A stretch of DNA of 64,000 nt from Limnomonas spitsbergensis (GCA_037349105.1 JAYJMM010000081.1:1302001-1366000), one strand, 5' to 3'; positions 1 through 11,521 are shown, counted from the first letter of the stretch. Program-made: numbers and translations. Notes: generated from the letters alone by a model not told the origin.

Positions 1-40
1 TCCCTTTGAAGTCCCAATGCGTTACAAACGCACATCACAA

Positions 41-790
41 CAGTCCCGGAAACATTGCAACAGTCCCGGAAACATTGCAACAGTCCCGGAAACATTGCAA
101 CAGTCCTGGAAACATTGCAACAGTCCCGGAAACATTGCAACAGTCCTGGAAACATTGCAACAGTCCCGGAAACATTGCAACAGTCCCGGAAACATTGCAA
201 CAGTCCCGGAAACATTGCAACAGTCCCGGAAACATTGCAACAGTCCCGGAAACATTGCAACAGTCCCGGAAACATTGCAACAGTCCCGGAAACATTGCAA
301 CAGTCCTGGAAACATTGCAACAGTCCCGGAAACATTGCAACAGTCCCGGAAACATTGCAACAGTCCTGGAAACATTGCAACAGTCCCGGAAACATTGCAA
401 CAGTCCCGGAAACATTGCAACAGTCCTGGAAACATTGCAACAGTCCCGGAAACATTGCAACAGTCCCGGACACATTGCAACAGTCCTGGAAACATTGCAA
501 CAGTCCCGGAAACATTGCAACAGTCCTGGAAACATTGCAACAGTCCCGGAAACATTGCAACAGTCCCGGAAACATTGCAACAGTCCCGGAAACATTGCAA
601 CAGTCCCGGAAACATTGCAACAGTCCCGGAAACATTGCAACAGTCCCGGAAACATTGCAACAGTCCCGGAAACATTGCAACAGTCCCGGAAACATTGCAA
701 CAGTCCCGGAAACATTGCAACAGTCCCGGAAACATTGCAACAGTCCTGGAAACATTGCAACAGTCCCGGAAACATTGCAACAGTCCCGGA
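41..790. repeat. 20-bp satellite array, about 37 copies
   Basis: The unit is cagtcccggaaacattgcaa, repeated head to tail with a constant 20-bp period. Nearly all variation is a C/T change in the first half of the unit (tcccgg or tcctgg), plus one copy with a C inside the aaac stretch. There are no spacers. The long frames that cross it in several phases exist because 20 bp contains no stop in those phases, so I do not call a protein. Seen directly. Confidence 0.95.
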
Positions 791-1249
791 AAGGGCCGAG
801 CATCAACACAAACCGGTCAACCAGCTGACGTGGAACACATTCGTACACGACGATCGTGATAGATATGAGGTCAAATATTCGAATTTATAGCTACCATGCC
901 CAGGGCTGAGTTAGGTGCAACATAGCAGCGGTGCCCAGGGCTATGCCCCGGTCTACTATGCCGAGGGCCCAGCAGCCATGCCCAAGGCTGAGTTTAGTGC
1001 AGCTAAGCTGCCGTGCCGTGCCATGTCTTCAAACCTGCTTTGGTATTATAAAATTGTGCACCTTTGGCAATGTTGCATGTACACTCTTTGTGGGGGGGTG
1101 GAGGGGCCGTTTGTCAGCAACGTGCAACATTCACTACAATGCGCAACAAACTGCAACAAACTGCAACCGCCCCAAAAATTTGCGTCACCATGCAACACAT
1201 CCATCTTGTTACAACAATATTGAACGGCCCTATTCTTTGCACCAAGAAG

Positions 1250-1385
1250 CAACACCCCCTCTCGGTGCAACAACTTGCAACAACCCCTCTCGCTGTAACA
1301 ACTTGCAACACCCTTTCTTGCTGCTACAACTTGCAACACCCCCTCTCGGTGCAACAACATGCAACAACCCCCCTCGTTGGTTGCA
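1250..1385. repeat. Degenerate ~27-bp tandem repeat
   Basis: About five copies of a unit containing ccctctcggtgcaacaac run into the likely start of the PP2C gene. The first ATG of that gene (1359) lies in the last copy, so the extreme N-terminus may be repeat-derived. The stretch 791-1250 before it holds only short CAACA-rich repeats and nothing I recognise. Confidence 0.7.
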
Positions 1386-4300
1386 ACCTCCAGATCGATC
1401 TTAGGCGACAACAGCTTGCCAGCTGGCATGCGGTCCATGCCAACCGCCTCGACAGCTCGCGGCTCTGGCAGCTACAACAGCCGCGGTGTCGCAGCTGCCC
1501 TGAGCAGCACCACGCCGGTGTTGCAGCACAACCGCGCGCGTACATCGCATAGCGGTACGCAAGCGCCGGGTGGGCCGCCGGAGCAGGAGGCACAGCTGGG
1601 CGACATCGTCGCTGGGTGAGTGAGAAACCCTAAATCCTGCTACACACTGTAGCCACATGCCACAGCCTTTCGTTTTGGCGTGTCCCTTCATAGCCCAGTG
1701 GCGGAAGCCCAACTCAGCCTGCATGTGTCCACACTTTTCACGGATGGGAAGAAATGAACAATGCTCCGGAGGGGCGTGTTTGAGAGTGTATATTTCGTTA
1801 AGGATTTAGGGTTAAGGGTTTCAACTTGGAGCAGCCTACCCCCCCCCCTCGCCCTGCCCTGCCCTGGTATCCTTTATCAACACCAGGGTTTAGGGTTAAG
1901 GGGTTTAGGGTTAAGGGTTTCAACTTGGACCAGCCTACACCCCCCCTCCCCCCCCTGCCCCGCACTGGTATCCCATATCACAACACACGATACATTTACC
2001 AATCAGTCATGTAGAGCACCAACCTAGAAAGGCCTATGAGTGTCAAAGTGAAGCACTGTCAAAAAACGTTATATATAACTCTTGTTCGCAAGCTGGCCAC
2101 CAGTTGAGGGCCGGTCCAGTTTTGGTCCCGATTGGGCCTTTGGCGGCCCCCGGGAGGGGCCCGCTGTAGGTAGACACGTAGCAGGAAAATAAATCATTGC
2201 CGTGTGGATGTGGTGCACAACGCAGCATGGGTCGTTGCCTTGTCAGCGCCATCACCCTCCTTGCCTTCATACTTCAACCGCAGGTATGGCAGATTGTCGA
2301 CACTTTTTCCCCCTCCACACTTCAACCGCAGGTATGGCAGCATGTCCATCCAGGGGCAGCGTGACTACCAAGAGGACCGGATCGCCTTCCTGTACACGGC
2401 TGGCCCATCCGGTCACGGAGCCGGATCTACGCTGCAGGGCAGCAACAGCAGCATGGGCATCGGTGTGTATGATGGACATGGAGGGGATGCCGTGTCAAAA
2501 GAGCTGGAGCGGGTACTGCTGCAGGTGTGTGTGTGTGTGGTGTATGTGTGTGTGTGTGTGGTGGTGTGGGGGGGGGGTAGTGTGGTAGGAGGCTGTGTGT
2601 GTTGTGTGTGTGTGGTGTGTGGTGGGGGGTAGTGTGTGTGTGCTTTGTGTGTGTGTGTGTTGAGGGAGTGTGTGTGTGTGTGTTTTGGGAATATGTCAGT
2701 GTGTGGTGTGTGTGCTACGGCGGACATGACAAGGATCATGAGGGTTGTACCACAGTGGGGTGGGTACAAAACCCTGATCGGCCAACAGACAGGGCCCAAG
2801 CAACAGGGCTTGCCGCAACAGGGCCCAAGCAACAGGGCTTGCCGCAACAGGGCCCAAGCAACAGGGCTTGCCGCAACAGGGCCCAAGCAACAGGGCTTGC
2901 CGCAACAGGGCCCAAGCAACAGGGCTTGCCGCAACAGGGCCCAAGCAACAGGGCTCGCCGCAACAGGGCCCAAGCAACAGGGCTTGCCGCAACAGGGCCC
3001 AAGCAACAGGGCTTGCCGCAACAGTATCATACATGTGCAGCTGGGCGCCTCGGCTGCAGACCATGATGTAGCTGAGATGTAGCTGAACTGTAGCTGAAAT
3101 ACCTGTGCAGCCCCGTCCCACCACAGTGTTTCATGCGCAGCATCAATGGCTTCAATGCGCGGCTGGGCCCCTCTCCGCCCCAGGTTATGATGTAGCCGAT
3201 TTGTAGCTGACGTATGCAGTGACCGAAACCTCCCGCAGTGTTTCATGCGCGGCATTCATGACCTCAACGCGCGGCTGGATACCCTCGCCCACAGGTCCTG
3301 ATGTAGCTGATTTGTAGCTGAATTGTAGTTGATTCATACATTCACATACCGGTATCCCTTATGCAGAGCATCATGCGCGGCATCAACGAACTCAATGCGC
3401 GGCTGGGCCCCGCCCTCAGGTCATGTTGTAGCTGAATAACAGCTGAATTGTAGCTGAATCACCCATGCACGTTATCCTTCGCGCAGAGCATCATGCGCGG
3501 CATCAACGACCTCAATGCGCGGCTGGGCCCCGCGGACACCAGTGGGCCCAGCCCTGCGGCCATACAGGGTGTCATCGCCTCGTCCTACCTACACACCAAC
3601 CAAGAAATGGGCCAGCGACTGTACGGCGCCGCCTCGGAGGCGGGGTCTTGTGCTGTGAACGCACTCATTATCAGATCCGCAGGTGAGCAGAGGACAGTCA
3701 AGAGTGACAGGAACTCGTCTATAGCCTACCAATACAGCCATCGCGGTACAGCCACACCAATACTGCCATCGCACTACAGCCACACCAATACAGCCATCGC
3801 ACTACAGCCACACCAATACTGCCATCGCACTACAGCCACACCAATACAGCCATCGCACTACAGCCACACCAATACAGCCATCGCACTACAGCCACACCAA
3901 TACAGCCATCGCACTACAGCCACACCAATACAGCCATTGCGGTACAGCCACACCAATACAGCCATTGCGGTACAGCCACACCAATACAGCCATCGCGGTC
4001 AGCCATACCAATACAGCCATCGCGGTACAGCCACACCAATACAGCCATGGCGGTACAGCCACACCAATATAGCCATCGCGGTACAGCCACACCAATACAG
4101 CCATTGCGGTACAGCCACACCAATACAGCCATACAGGTACAGCCATACAGGTACAGCCATACAGGTACAGCCATACCGATACAGCCATACAGGTACAGCC
4201 ATACAGGTACAGCCATACAGGTACAGCCATACAGGTACAGCCATACCGATACAGCCATACAGGTACAACCATACAGGTACAGCCATACAGGTACAGCCAT

Positions 4301-7300
4301 ACAGGTACAGCCATACCGATACAGCCATACCAATACAGCCATACCGCTACAGCCATACCAGTGTATTGACCAGCCTAATCTAAGCCTCCATGGGCTTACG
4401 GTACATACCGGTAAGCTTCTATAAGCTTGTATGCTGATCCCTAGGTACCGTACCGTCAGTGTCAAATGGTATTCAATAGCTTCGGTTCCATGTTTTGGCC
4501 TTGAATGAAGCCTAATTTTATCCAGCATTGGCATGGAGATTTTTTTTCAAACCCGAATTTGGTGTCTCGATAATAATTTTAACTTTACAATGGCTTTGAC
4601 GGAGGGGCCATCTAGCATATCTCCGGGTTGTTTTTTCTTCGTCCAAAAGCCTCCGGGAACCGACCGGTTTGTTAAGCCCTGCTCCTCAGGCGGCATGCAG
4701 CGCAACCGCGGCTTTCCCATCGACATTTGGAGCATCCCAAAACCCTTGCATCTGACCCTAGGCCTGAGGGGTCAGATTGTCCACGCCCGCGCCCGCGCAC
4801 TGCTCCATTGACACCTGCTCTTTGTTCGCCCTCGTCGCTGCTGGAGCTGGATCTGACTGCATGCTCATCTGAGGTATTGCCTAACTTGCCTGCTGTTTCT
4901 GCTGCTTGAGCTACCCTGGCCCTGCACCAAGCTAGCATCCTGAATTCCAGGAGAAAGTGCGTCAACAACACACTTTTCGCACATATATGACTTTTACGAC
5001 TATCCAGCTTTGGTTCGACCGTTTTAATTTTTAAGGCCACTTTTCCCATTGTGGTTTCATGTTTTGAGACCATAGTGGATACCAATTGACACAGATAGTA
5101 CGGTATAGGGCATGCAGCCGTACACAGTGCATTCGTGGATTATAAATGCGCTCCATAAAAAAATGTTTTGTTTGGTCGTGAGTGGTTATTAATTGAAGAA
5201 GCTGTCCTCGGTCATTGATGCGGGGATTTTTTACTTTGTTGTTTTGGGGGGGGGGGGGGGGGGGGGGGGTATTTTTGGTTGCCCTGTTGACAGCATTTGC
5301 ACAAATAATAGATGCATGCCCGAGGGGAAGCAATTTAAATCCAAGGCACCGGTATCCATTCGAATGGCATCTCCTCGGGCACGTCAGGAAAGCGATTCAA
5401 ATCCAATCCCTGAACCCTTAACCTTAATCCCTCAGGTACGTTGGGAATAGTGTGAATGGGGGACGGTCCATGGGGCGCGTCCAAAGAATAGAACCCTCAA
5501 CCCTCAACCCTCAACCCTCAACCCCCATTGGGAATGGCCTCCACCCAATTGGATGACCCATAACGTGTCCCTCCACACATGTTAAGTTAAGTTGAGGTAA
5601 TTCATCGTGCATTCAACGCTTGTCTGGGGTAGCAAGCCATGGGACAAAACCTCTCCGTATCACACTGAAACTGGCGCTGACAATCGAGATTTTGTATTTG
5701 TAATGAATACCTCACCCCTTCAGGACATCAGTACCGGTATTGAAGGAAGGCACTTAGAAACTATCTGTATATCGATTTCTTAATGTCGTTACGATAGAGG
5801 TTCCTGGTAGGGACACTGTGTGGACCCTGCTAGCCACTGGACTTGATCCCTGCCAGCCCTGCTAACCACTGAAGTTCATCCCTGCTCGCCCCTGCTGTTC
5901 ACACTCTGCATGAAGAGTGCGAACTTACACCCCGTACACACCCCTGTGGTTCCCGCAGGCACCTTGCAGCTATTCTGCGCAAACGCAGGCGACTGTCGAG
6001 CGGTGCTGTACACGGGTCCGCCCGGCATGAAGCGCGCCGTACGGTTGACAGAGGACCACAAGCCGCATCCCCAGGTACTTTATTGATTTAGGTTATGGGC
6101 AGGGCAGGGCGGTTGGGCAGTGCAGTTGGGCAGGGCACGGCGGTTGGGCAGGGCAGGGCGGTTGGACAGTGCAGTTGGGCAGTGCAGGGCGGTTGGGCAG
6201 TGCAGTTGGGCAGGGCAGGGCGGTTGGGCAGTGCAGGGCGGTTGGGCAGTGCAGTTGGGCAGTGCAGGGCGGTTGGGCAGTGCAGTTGGGCAGTGCAGGG
6301 CAGTTGGGCAGTGCAGGGCGGTTGGGCAGTGCAGTTGGGCAGGGCAGGGCGGTTGGGCAGTGCAGTTGGGCAGGGCAGGGCGGTTGGGCAGTGCAGTTGG
6401 GAAGTGCAGGGCGGTTGGGCAGGGCAGTTGGGCAGTGCAGGGCGGTTGGACAGTGCAGTTGGGCAGTGCAGGGCGGTTGGGCAGTGCAGTTGGGCAGTGC
6501 AGGGCGGTTGGGCAGTGCAGTTGGGCAGGGCAGTGCAGTTGGGCAGGGCAGTGCAGTTGGGCAGTGCAGGGCGGTTGGGCAGTGCAGTTGGGCAGTGCAG
6601 GGCGGTTGGGCAGTGCAGTTGGGCAGGGCAGGGCGGTTGGGCAGTGCAGTTGTCTGATTAGATCCTGTTCAGCGGTGCTGTACACGGGGCCGCCCGGCAT
6701 GAAGCGCGCCGTACGGCTGACAGAGGACCACAAGCCGCATCTTCAGGTACTGACTGGATCTGTGGATCTAGATCGCGGCGCAGGTACATGGTAGATCCAT
6801 GGATCTTGAGGGCGGCCCAGATACCGACTGGGTTGTGGTGTTTAGTTGTTGGGGTTTCATGTTTTACACCAAATCCTCAGCCCTGACCCGCATCCCTCAC
6901 TTATTTACTGGCTTGTATTAATTAGGGTTCGGCTCCAATTTTCAGCCCCCAACCCTAAACCCCAACCCTAAACCCTCACTTAATAATTGGCTCATATTTT
7001 TGGGGGGTCCTGAATCCTGAATTATTACCCTGAACCCTCAGGTACTAACTGCTTGAGGGGGTTAAAATCCTGAACCCGAAACCTAACCCTGAACCCTGAA
7101 CCCTACCGCTAAACCCTCAGTTGCTAACTGGATCGCATTGTTCAGTGGTTAAACCCTGAACCCTAACCCTGAACCCTCAATCACTGACTGGAACACATGT
7201 TTGACTTGTTCGCCCACCCGTGACCTCATGGCCTGGGGGGGACAGAGCACGGACCACAATGGCAGAGTATCCCACAATATGTGGTCTCGTAGTCCGCAGC

Positions 7301-9999
7301 CTACAGCTTCGTTCATCACTTGAGCGACCTTCCAAGACGAAATACCGGTACTAGAGGCGCCTTTTCACGCCTCCAGAGGTTTTAGGATTCAGGGTTTAGG
7401 CGCCCTCTGGGCAGGGTTTCATTAATCGGCGAAGTTTCCACCTTCAGCGGCCCGCCTTGTGGCTGCCAACGGCTCAGTTGAGACCTTCTCCGCACCGGCC
7501 TCCATGGCTGGCCATGCCTTGGGGCCTACGGCGGGCGGCCCGAGCAGTATGGCTGGCCGTGCCGGGGGCCTACTGCGAGCAAACCGATCAGCATGGCTGG
7601 CCATGCCTTGGGGCCTATGGCGGGCTGCCCGAGCAGCATGGCTGGCCGTGCCTTAGGCCTACGGCCGGAAGGCGGAGTGTGGCTAACATGTGTAGCTCAG
7701 TCATCAGAAAATAAGCATTGAGTCTGGGGTCACCCACGAGACCCCTGTCCACTCTTGGGTCTTGCACCAAACCCTAAACCCTGACCCCTTAACCCCGCCT
7801 GCATGTGTGCACCTCAGAGATTGCACCAAACCCTTAAACCCACCTGCAGGTGTGCCCCTCAGAGATTGCACCAAACCCTGAACCCTGATGCCCTCTTGCA
7901 GGTGTGCCCCTCGGAGATAGCGCGCGTGACGGCTGCAGGCGGCTGCGTGCTGTGGGGCCGAGTGCAGGTGTGCCCCCGGGCCACCCGGAGTGGGGTGTGC
8001 AGCACTGGGAAAGACCTCCCTTAGAAAGCCGCCAGGTGGCCACCACTGGGCCGATGGTTATCTAATCATTGACCGGCCTTTGCACCAAGCCTCTTCAGCC
8101 GCAGGCCATTATGTAGCTGAATTAAAGCTGTGAGGCGTGCTGACATTACGGTGATGTACAGCTGGTACGGGACAGGTGTACGATGTATTAATGTACTGTA
8201 CACTATGTGTCATATGTATGGGCCGAGCTTAGGCGCGTCGTAGTTTAGGGTTCAGGTCTTTGGGTGGGGTGGGCTGCTAATACGGGACAGAATAATGCAG
8301 CTCATGATGTACAGTGCTATTCACTGATGTACATGATAAACAGGATTTGCAATGCTGTTCACTGCCGTACATGATGTACAGTGTGTACGATGCGGTCCAG
8401 TGATGTATATGATGTCCACTGCTGCCCATGATGTACAATGCTGTTATCTTGTATGCATGAAGTACAGTGCATCTATGCTTGCTCAGCATTGCAGTGTTGT
8501 TCAGTGCGTATGATGCAGGCGGCCGCATGCTTTGGGGGCAGAGGGCAGGGACTTCTTAAATTCTGAATTCGATCTCCTTTCGCAGGGCTGCCTCGCCGTG
8601 TCCCGTGCATACTTCACCTCTGGCGTGTAATTCAGAGATTTACTTAATTACTTTGAAGCTGCGTGTCCGTGCATAGTTCACCCCGCCCTTGTGTGCAATT
8701 CCGAGTTTGAATTCCGAATTCGACCGCCTCTCGCAGGGCTGCCTCGCCGTGTCCCGTGCATTCGGCGACCGCTCCTTGCAGCCGTACGTGATCGTAGACC
8801 CGTACATCAGCTGTCGGCCGATCAACATGGATCACGACAGCTTCCTGTATCTCGTCTCTGACGGCGTCACGGACGTGATTGAGGACGCGACGGGCTGCGC
8901 GGTGGTGCAGGTGTGTTTGAGGGTTTCGGCTTTCAGGTTTGCAGCAGACAGTGAGTGCGGTGAAGGGTTCAGAAAGAAAGAAACCACGCCCTGTTTGGGC
9001 GTGGAGGTGAAGGGAACAGCGCTGCTTGGGGCCGTAGCCACATGCGCGCCGTAAGCAGGAAGGGTCCAGGCATGAACGTGTGATACAGGCGCAGTGAAGG
9101 CTGTAGGCCCTGGAACCTATGGTTAGGGCAGGCGTATAATAGGCTATGGTTAAAACTTTAAACCCTGCACATTCCTAGGGGAGTGAACGGCGCGACATAG
9201 GACACGATAGGGTGCGCTGTGGTTCTGGTCAGGATTACCCAGTACAGCCGTTGGGCTTGAGTCCCGTACCGTTTACTGTACCGTACCGCACCGTTTACCG
9301 AAACGACAACATTTGAAAACACCACATCCGCCATTTTCTTACCAGACCGTGCATTTGTCTGTAACGTACCGTTTGACCGTACCGTATTTTGTGCCGGGTA
9401 ACCCTAGTTCAGGCACGGTTTGGGTTTTAGGGCTTGTGGCCTTAGTTTAAATGCAAGAGTTCGCTGATGGTGTGACAGATGCGGCTGAGGCCGTGACGGG
9501 CAGGGCATATACAGGTTGAGGTTGAACCTCAGCCCTAGCTGACGGTGTGACATGAGTGATTGAGGGTGCAACGGGCTGCACTGTGGTGCAGGTATGACCT
9601 AGGGTGCAGTACTTAAATGTTAAGGCCCTTTATACCCGAAGGCCCTTAGATCGTTGCGACCCCTGAGCCCTAATAGATTTGAAGTCAGGTCTTAGAAGGT
9701 CTGAGAAGGTTTAACTCCAAGACTCTCTGAACCCTTAAAAACCCTAAACCCTAAACCCTAGGCACATGTGGTGCAGCCCAGCAGTCCAGCAGCAGTACAA
9801 GCTGAGTTATTCTGTACTTCTGCTCGTATAAGTATGTTGTACCACTGTCCGTGACGAGGGTCCATGGCGTGCGGCGCAGGACGTGCTCTCCCGCGGTTCT
9901 TCGGCGACACAAGCCGCAGCGGCGCTGGTCAGTGCGGCATACCAGGCGGGGTCCAGTGACAACATCAGCGCGGTGGTGGTGCGGCTGCGCAAGCGCTGA
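1359..9999 (+). CDS. PP2C-family Ser/Thr protein phosphatase, 7 exons
   Basis: Metal-dependent (Mg/Mn) protein phosphatase removing phosphate from Ser/Thr. Exons: 1359-1615, 2332-2524, 3487-3682, 5959-6074, 7902-7967, 8737-8910, 9859-9999. Every junction is GT-AG, all phases match, and the sum is 1143 nt (380 aa). PP2C motifs occur in family order: YGSMSIQGQR and QEDR (exon 2), DGHGG (exon 2), GSCAVNALI (end of exon 3), ANAGDCRAVL and LTEDHKP (exon 4), VTAAGGCV (exon 5), LAVSRAFGD and LVSDGVTDV (exon 6), GSSDNISAVVVRL (exon 7, TGA at 9997). The metal-binding Asp residues of DGHGG, SDG and DN are kept. Oddities: the usual GSTA is GSCA, and the usual Trp after SDG is Thr. The N-terminal ~85 residues are Ser/Ala/Gly-rich with no domain I recognise. 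The start is the first in-frame ATG of exon 1; Met at 1428 is an alternative. The last acceptor (after 9858) is the least certain. Substrate unknown. Confidence 0.9.
2094..2190 (-). repeat. Dispersed repeat (TAGCTGAAT-tailed family), fragment
   Basis: A GC-rich core with the words gggccggtccagttttggtc and gattgggcctttgg recurs, diverged, near 50943-51070 (same strand) and in opposite orientation at 7490-7700, 41370-41540, 45600-45740 and 58255-58410. It sits in intron 1 of the phosphatase gene. It looks like a SINE- or MITE-type interspersed repeat; I cannot define its ends. Confidence 0.5.
2525..2700. repeat. GT-rich microsatellite in PP2C intron 2
   Basis: Starts at the 5' splice site of exon 2 and consists of interrupted (GT)n and G runs. 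The intron donor is the first GT of the tract. Confidence 0.85.
2790..3022. repeat. 29-bp minisatellite, about 8 copies
   Basis: The unit contains caacagggcccaagcaacag followed by ggcttgccg. Copies are almost identical (one has ctcgcc for cttgcc), which indicates recent expansion or homogenisation. It lies in PP2C intron 2. Confidence 0.9.
3115..3480 (+). repeat. Three decayed upstream copies of PP2C exon 3 start
   Basis: Segments beginning near 3127, 3237 and 3367 each carry an acceptor AG followed by a version of atcatgcgcggcatcaacga and caatgcgcggctgggcccc, the first ~50 nt of the real exon 3 (from 3487). They are separated by runs of tgtagctgaattgtagctga. The copy nearest the exon is the most similar. 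Each copy stops matching where exon 3 continues (gcggacaccag), so none can replace the exon. Confidence 0.85.
3727..4365. repeat. 14-bp-based minisatellite in PP2C intron 3
   Basis: A 14-bp base unit (acagccatacaggt and variants such as acagccacaccaat, acagccatcgcggt) is repeated about 45 times, starting 45 nt after the donor of exon 3. Two blocks are visible: a distal one dominated by acaggt and a proximal one with 28-bp higher order. The open frames across it are by-products of the repeat. The rest of the intron (4366-5958) holds a G homopolymer near 5247-5270, CCCTAA-like strings near 5410-5530 and nothing I can call a gene. Confidence 0.9.
6094..6655. repeat. G-rich minisatellite (13-14 bp base) in PP2C intron 4
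   Basis: Alternating cagggcggttggg and cagtgcagttggg units, about 40 in all. It lies exactly between exon 4 (ends 6074) and a truncated copy of the same exon (6673-6746). One strand is G-rich with regular GGG/GG spacing. Confidence 0.9.
6673..6746 (+). pseudogene. Truncated duplicate of PP2C exon 4 (3' end plus donor)
   Basis: The 3' ~75 nt of exon 4 is repeated here with few differences (acggggccgcccggcatgaa, then the LTEDHKPH coding part), followed by a donor gtactg like that of exon 4 (gtactt). An AG precedes it at 6671-6672, so it could be spliced as an exon of 74 nt, but that would break the frame (exon 4 ends in phase 0). Best read as an intronic copy. Confidence 0.85.
7150..7901 (+). 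repeat. Dispersed repeat plus two copies of the exon 5 start
   Basis: 7490-7700 carries three tandem copies of a GC-rich unit with atggctggccatgccttggg, part of the dispersed TAGCTGAAT-tailed family. 7800-7890 carries two copies of the sequence that begins exon 5 (gtgtgcccctcagagattgc, against gtgtgcccctcggagatagc in the real exon at 7902). The second has a good AG acceptor; both decay into ccaaaccctgaaccc. 6890-7200 is CCCTAAACCC-like DNA. Confidence 0.75.
8584..8640 (+). repeat. Upstream copy of the PP2C exon 6 start
   Basis: cgcagggctgcctcgccgtg followed by tcccgtgcat at 8584-8612 is identical to the acceptor and first 24 nt of exon 6 (8737), then diverges. The ~100 bp before each copy (aattctgaattcga, tttcgcag / tctcgcag) is also shared, so acceptor, pyrimidine tract and exon start were duplicated as one block. 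The preceding 8140-8520 is a degenerate repeat of gatgtacagtgctgttcac. Confidence 0.85.
9465..9595 (+). repeat. Downstream copies of the PP2C exon 6 end
   Basis: 9541-9592 is a decayed copy of the last ~55 nt of exon 6 including its donor (gtgattgagg...acgggctgc, then gtggtgcag|gtatga); a more decayed partial copy begins near 9465. Each has substitutions or stops that prevent coding. The real exon end is 8910. The interval 8911-9858 otherwise has GTACCGTACC-type strings and CCCTAAACCC repeats. Confidence 0.75.
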
Positions 10000-10225
10000 T
10001 GGAGGAAGCGCCCACCGCTGACCACCGTCTGGTTAAATGATGCTTCAGATGCAACATCGCTAGCTACAGCCGGGGGGGCTGGCGCAATCAGCCCTATTTT
10101 GTGCGGCTGCGGAAGCGCTGATGGAGGATGGACAGGCTGGCCGCCTACCGCTGGCCACCGTCTGGTTAAATGATGTGTCAGATGCAACATCCCTAGCTGC
10201 AACACGGCCTACAGCCGGGGGAGAA
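9979..10225 (+). repeat. Tandem duplication of PP2C stop region and 3' UTR
   Basis: Two ~120-bp copies, from 9979 and from 10099. Each contains gtgcggctgcg, aagcgctgatggagga, then accgtctggttaaatgatg and gatgcaacat. The first copy contains the real last codons and TGA; the second repeats them without an open frame leading in. Confidence 0.85.
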
Positions 10226-10244
10226 ATGCCCTGGGCCACCGGCC

Positions 10245-10466
10245 GAACGATGTTTTAGGGTTGGTCCCCGTGGTCACCCAGTGATGGCCGAACAATGGTT
10301 TAGGGTAGGTCCCCGTGGTCACCCAGTGATGGCCGAACGATGTTTTAGGGTAGGTCCCCGTGGTCACCCAGTGATGGCCGAACGATGGTTTAGGGTAGGT
10401 CCCCGTGGTCACCCAGTGATGGCCAAACGATGGTTTAGGGTAGGTCCCCGTGGTCACCCAGTGATG
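10245..10466. repeat. ~43-bp minisatellite, 5 copies
   Basis: The unit contains ggtccccgtggtcacccagt and gatggccgaacgatg. It follows the duplicated 3' UTR of the phosphatase. Directly after it, 10505-10600 shares a ~90-bp diverged segment with 8960-9060 (cagaaagaaagaaa...acgcc...ggggccg.ggccacat), another dispersed repeat. 10600-11510 holds no gene I can support. Confidence 0.85.
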
Positions 10467-11521
10467 GCTGCTCAGCAGACTACCTGAGATAGTCTGTTGC
10501 GCAGCAGAAACAGAAAGAAAGAAAACTACGCCCCCCTAGGGGCGTGCGGGTTTTGGGAGCAGCGCAGCTCGGGGCCGAGGCCACATCCGCACCGTTACCA
10601 TCAAACAAGGGAGGCGCAATGGATACAACACTACGAACTCCTCGTGGGCAATGCCGCATGGGTCTCAGCTCGTAGCTATGCTTCAAGACTTGGGCCGGAG
10701 GGCCTTCCTCCAACCCCCTTTTGTCTCTGGCCAAGGGCAGGGGCATTCTGCTGGCCTCCTCCTGTCGTAAGTAATGGTCGAGTATCCTTGTGGCCCCTGT
10801 GTTGTCGATAACGAGTGTGTTGCTTGAGTGGACCAGGTGGAAGCCAAGCCAAGCCTGTTGCTGTGATCTGGGTGGGTATTACTTTCTAACAGGGCTAGGT
10901 AAGGACGGGGATGGAGGGTCACAGACGCACCCTTTTTCCTTCCGACAGTGATTTTTCCGCGACTCGGCTACCTCTGTGAAGTGTCGCTTGTCCACGTTAT
11001 TTTAAATGCCAATGCCATGCTTCAGAGCCTCTGTTCATGATTATAAATCGCGTTCCCATTACAAAGCGCAATGAGAGACTGTGCTCTATACCATAAGGCG
11101 GCCCGTGGACCTGGTGCATACTGCATTGGGAGAAAATGAGAAATGTGTACATTTAACATATGTCATGACAAATGATTGCATCGGACGTGTATGTGGGTGT
11201 GCTGATCGTATTTCCGGTTTTTCATGTAAATAATGGCTACTGCTGAGATGCCTTTCTCCCTCCAGGCCGCTCTCCATGAGGCGTTATAGTTTAGTTTCTT
11301 ACTCGAGAACTTTAAATTCGATCTTAGTTCTGAAGTTCCGGTACCTTCAATGCTTTCTAAATGGTATATCGAATCTCCATAGGAAACCCTTACACTCCAA
11401 AACAAGCTAGCAAAGGCACCAAGATGTCTGATTCGTATCAAATAAACTTGAACAGTTCGACCTAGTCACTGATAATTACCGCCACGACCATGCTTTCTCT
11501 ATCCTAGCCATCTCAGTTAAT

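Noticed and set aside
41..790. CRISPR-like array
   Set aside because: Units abut directly; there are no unique spacers, no associated genes, and the DNA is eukaryotic.
6..890. Long open frames across the 20-bp satellite on both strands
   Set aside because: A 20-bp unit without stops is open in several phases; the peptides are pure repeat with no splice or start context.
3886..4534. Frames of up to ~290 codons on both strands in 3490-4530
   Set aside because: Produced by the 14-bp minisatellite in PP2C intron 3; only the exon part up to 3682 is coding.
6080..6794. Proteins rich in GQCRAVGQ or NRPALPNCTA
   Set aside because: Both are translations of the G-rich minisatellite.
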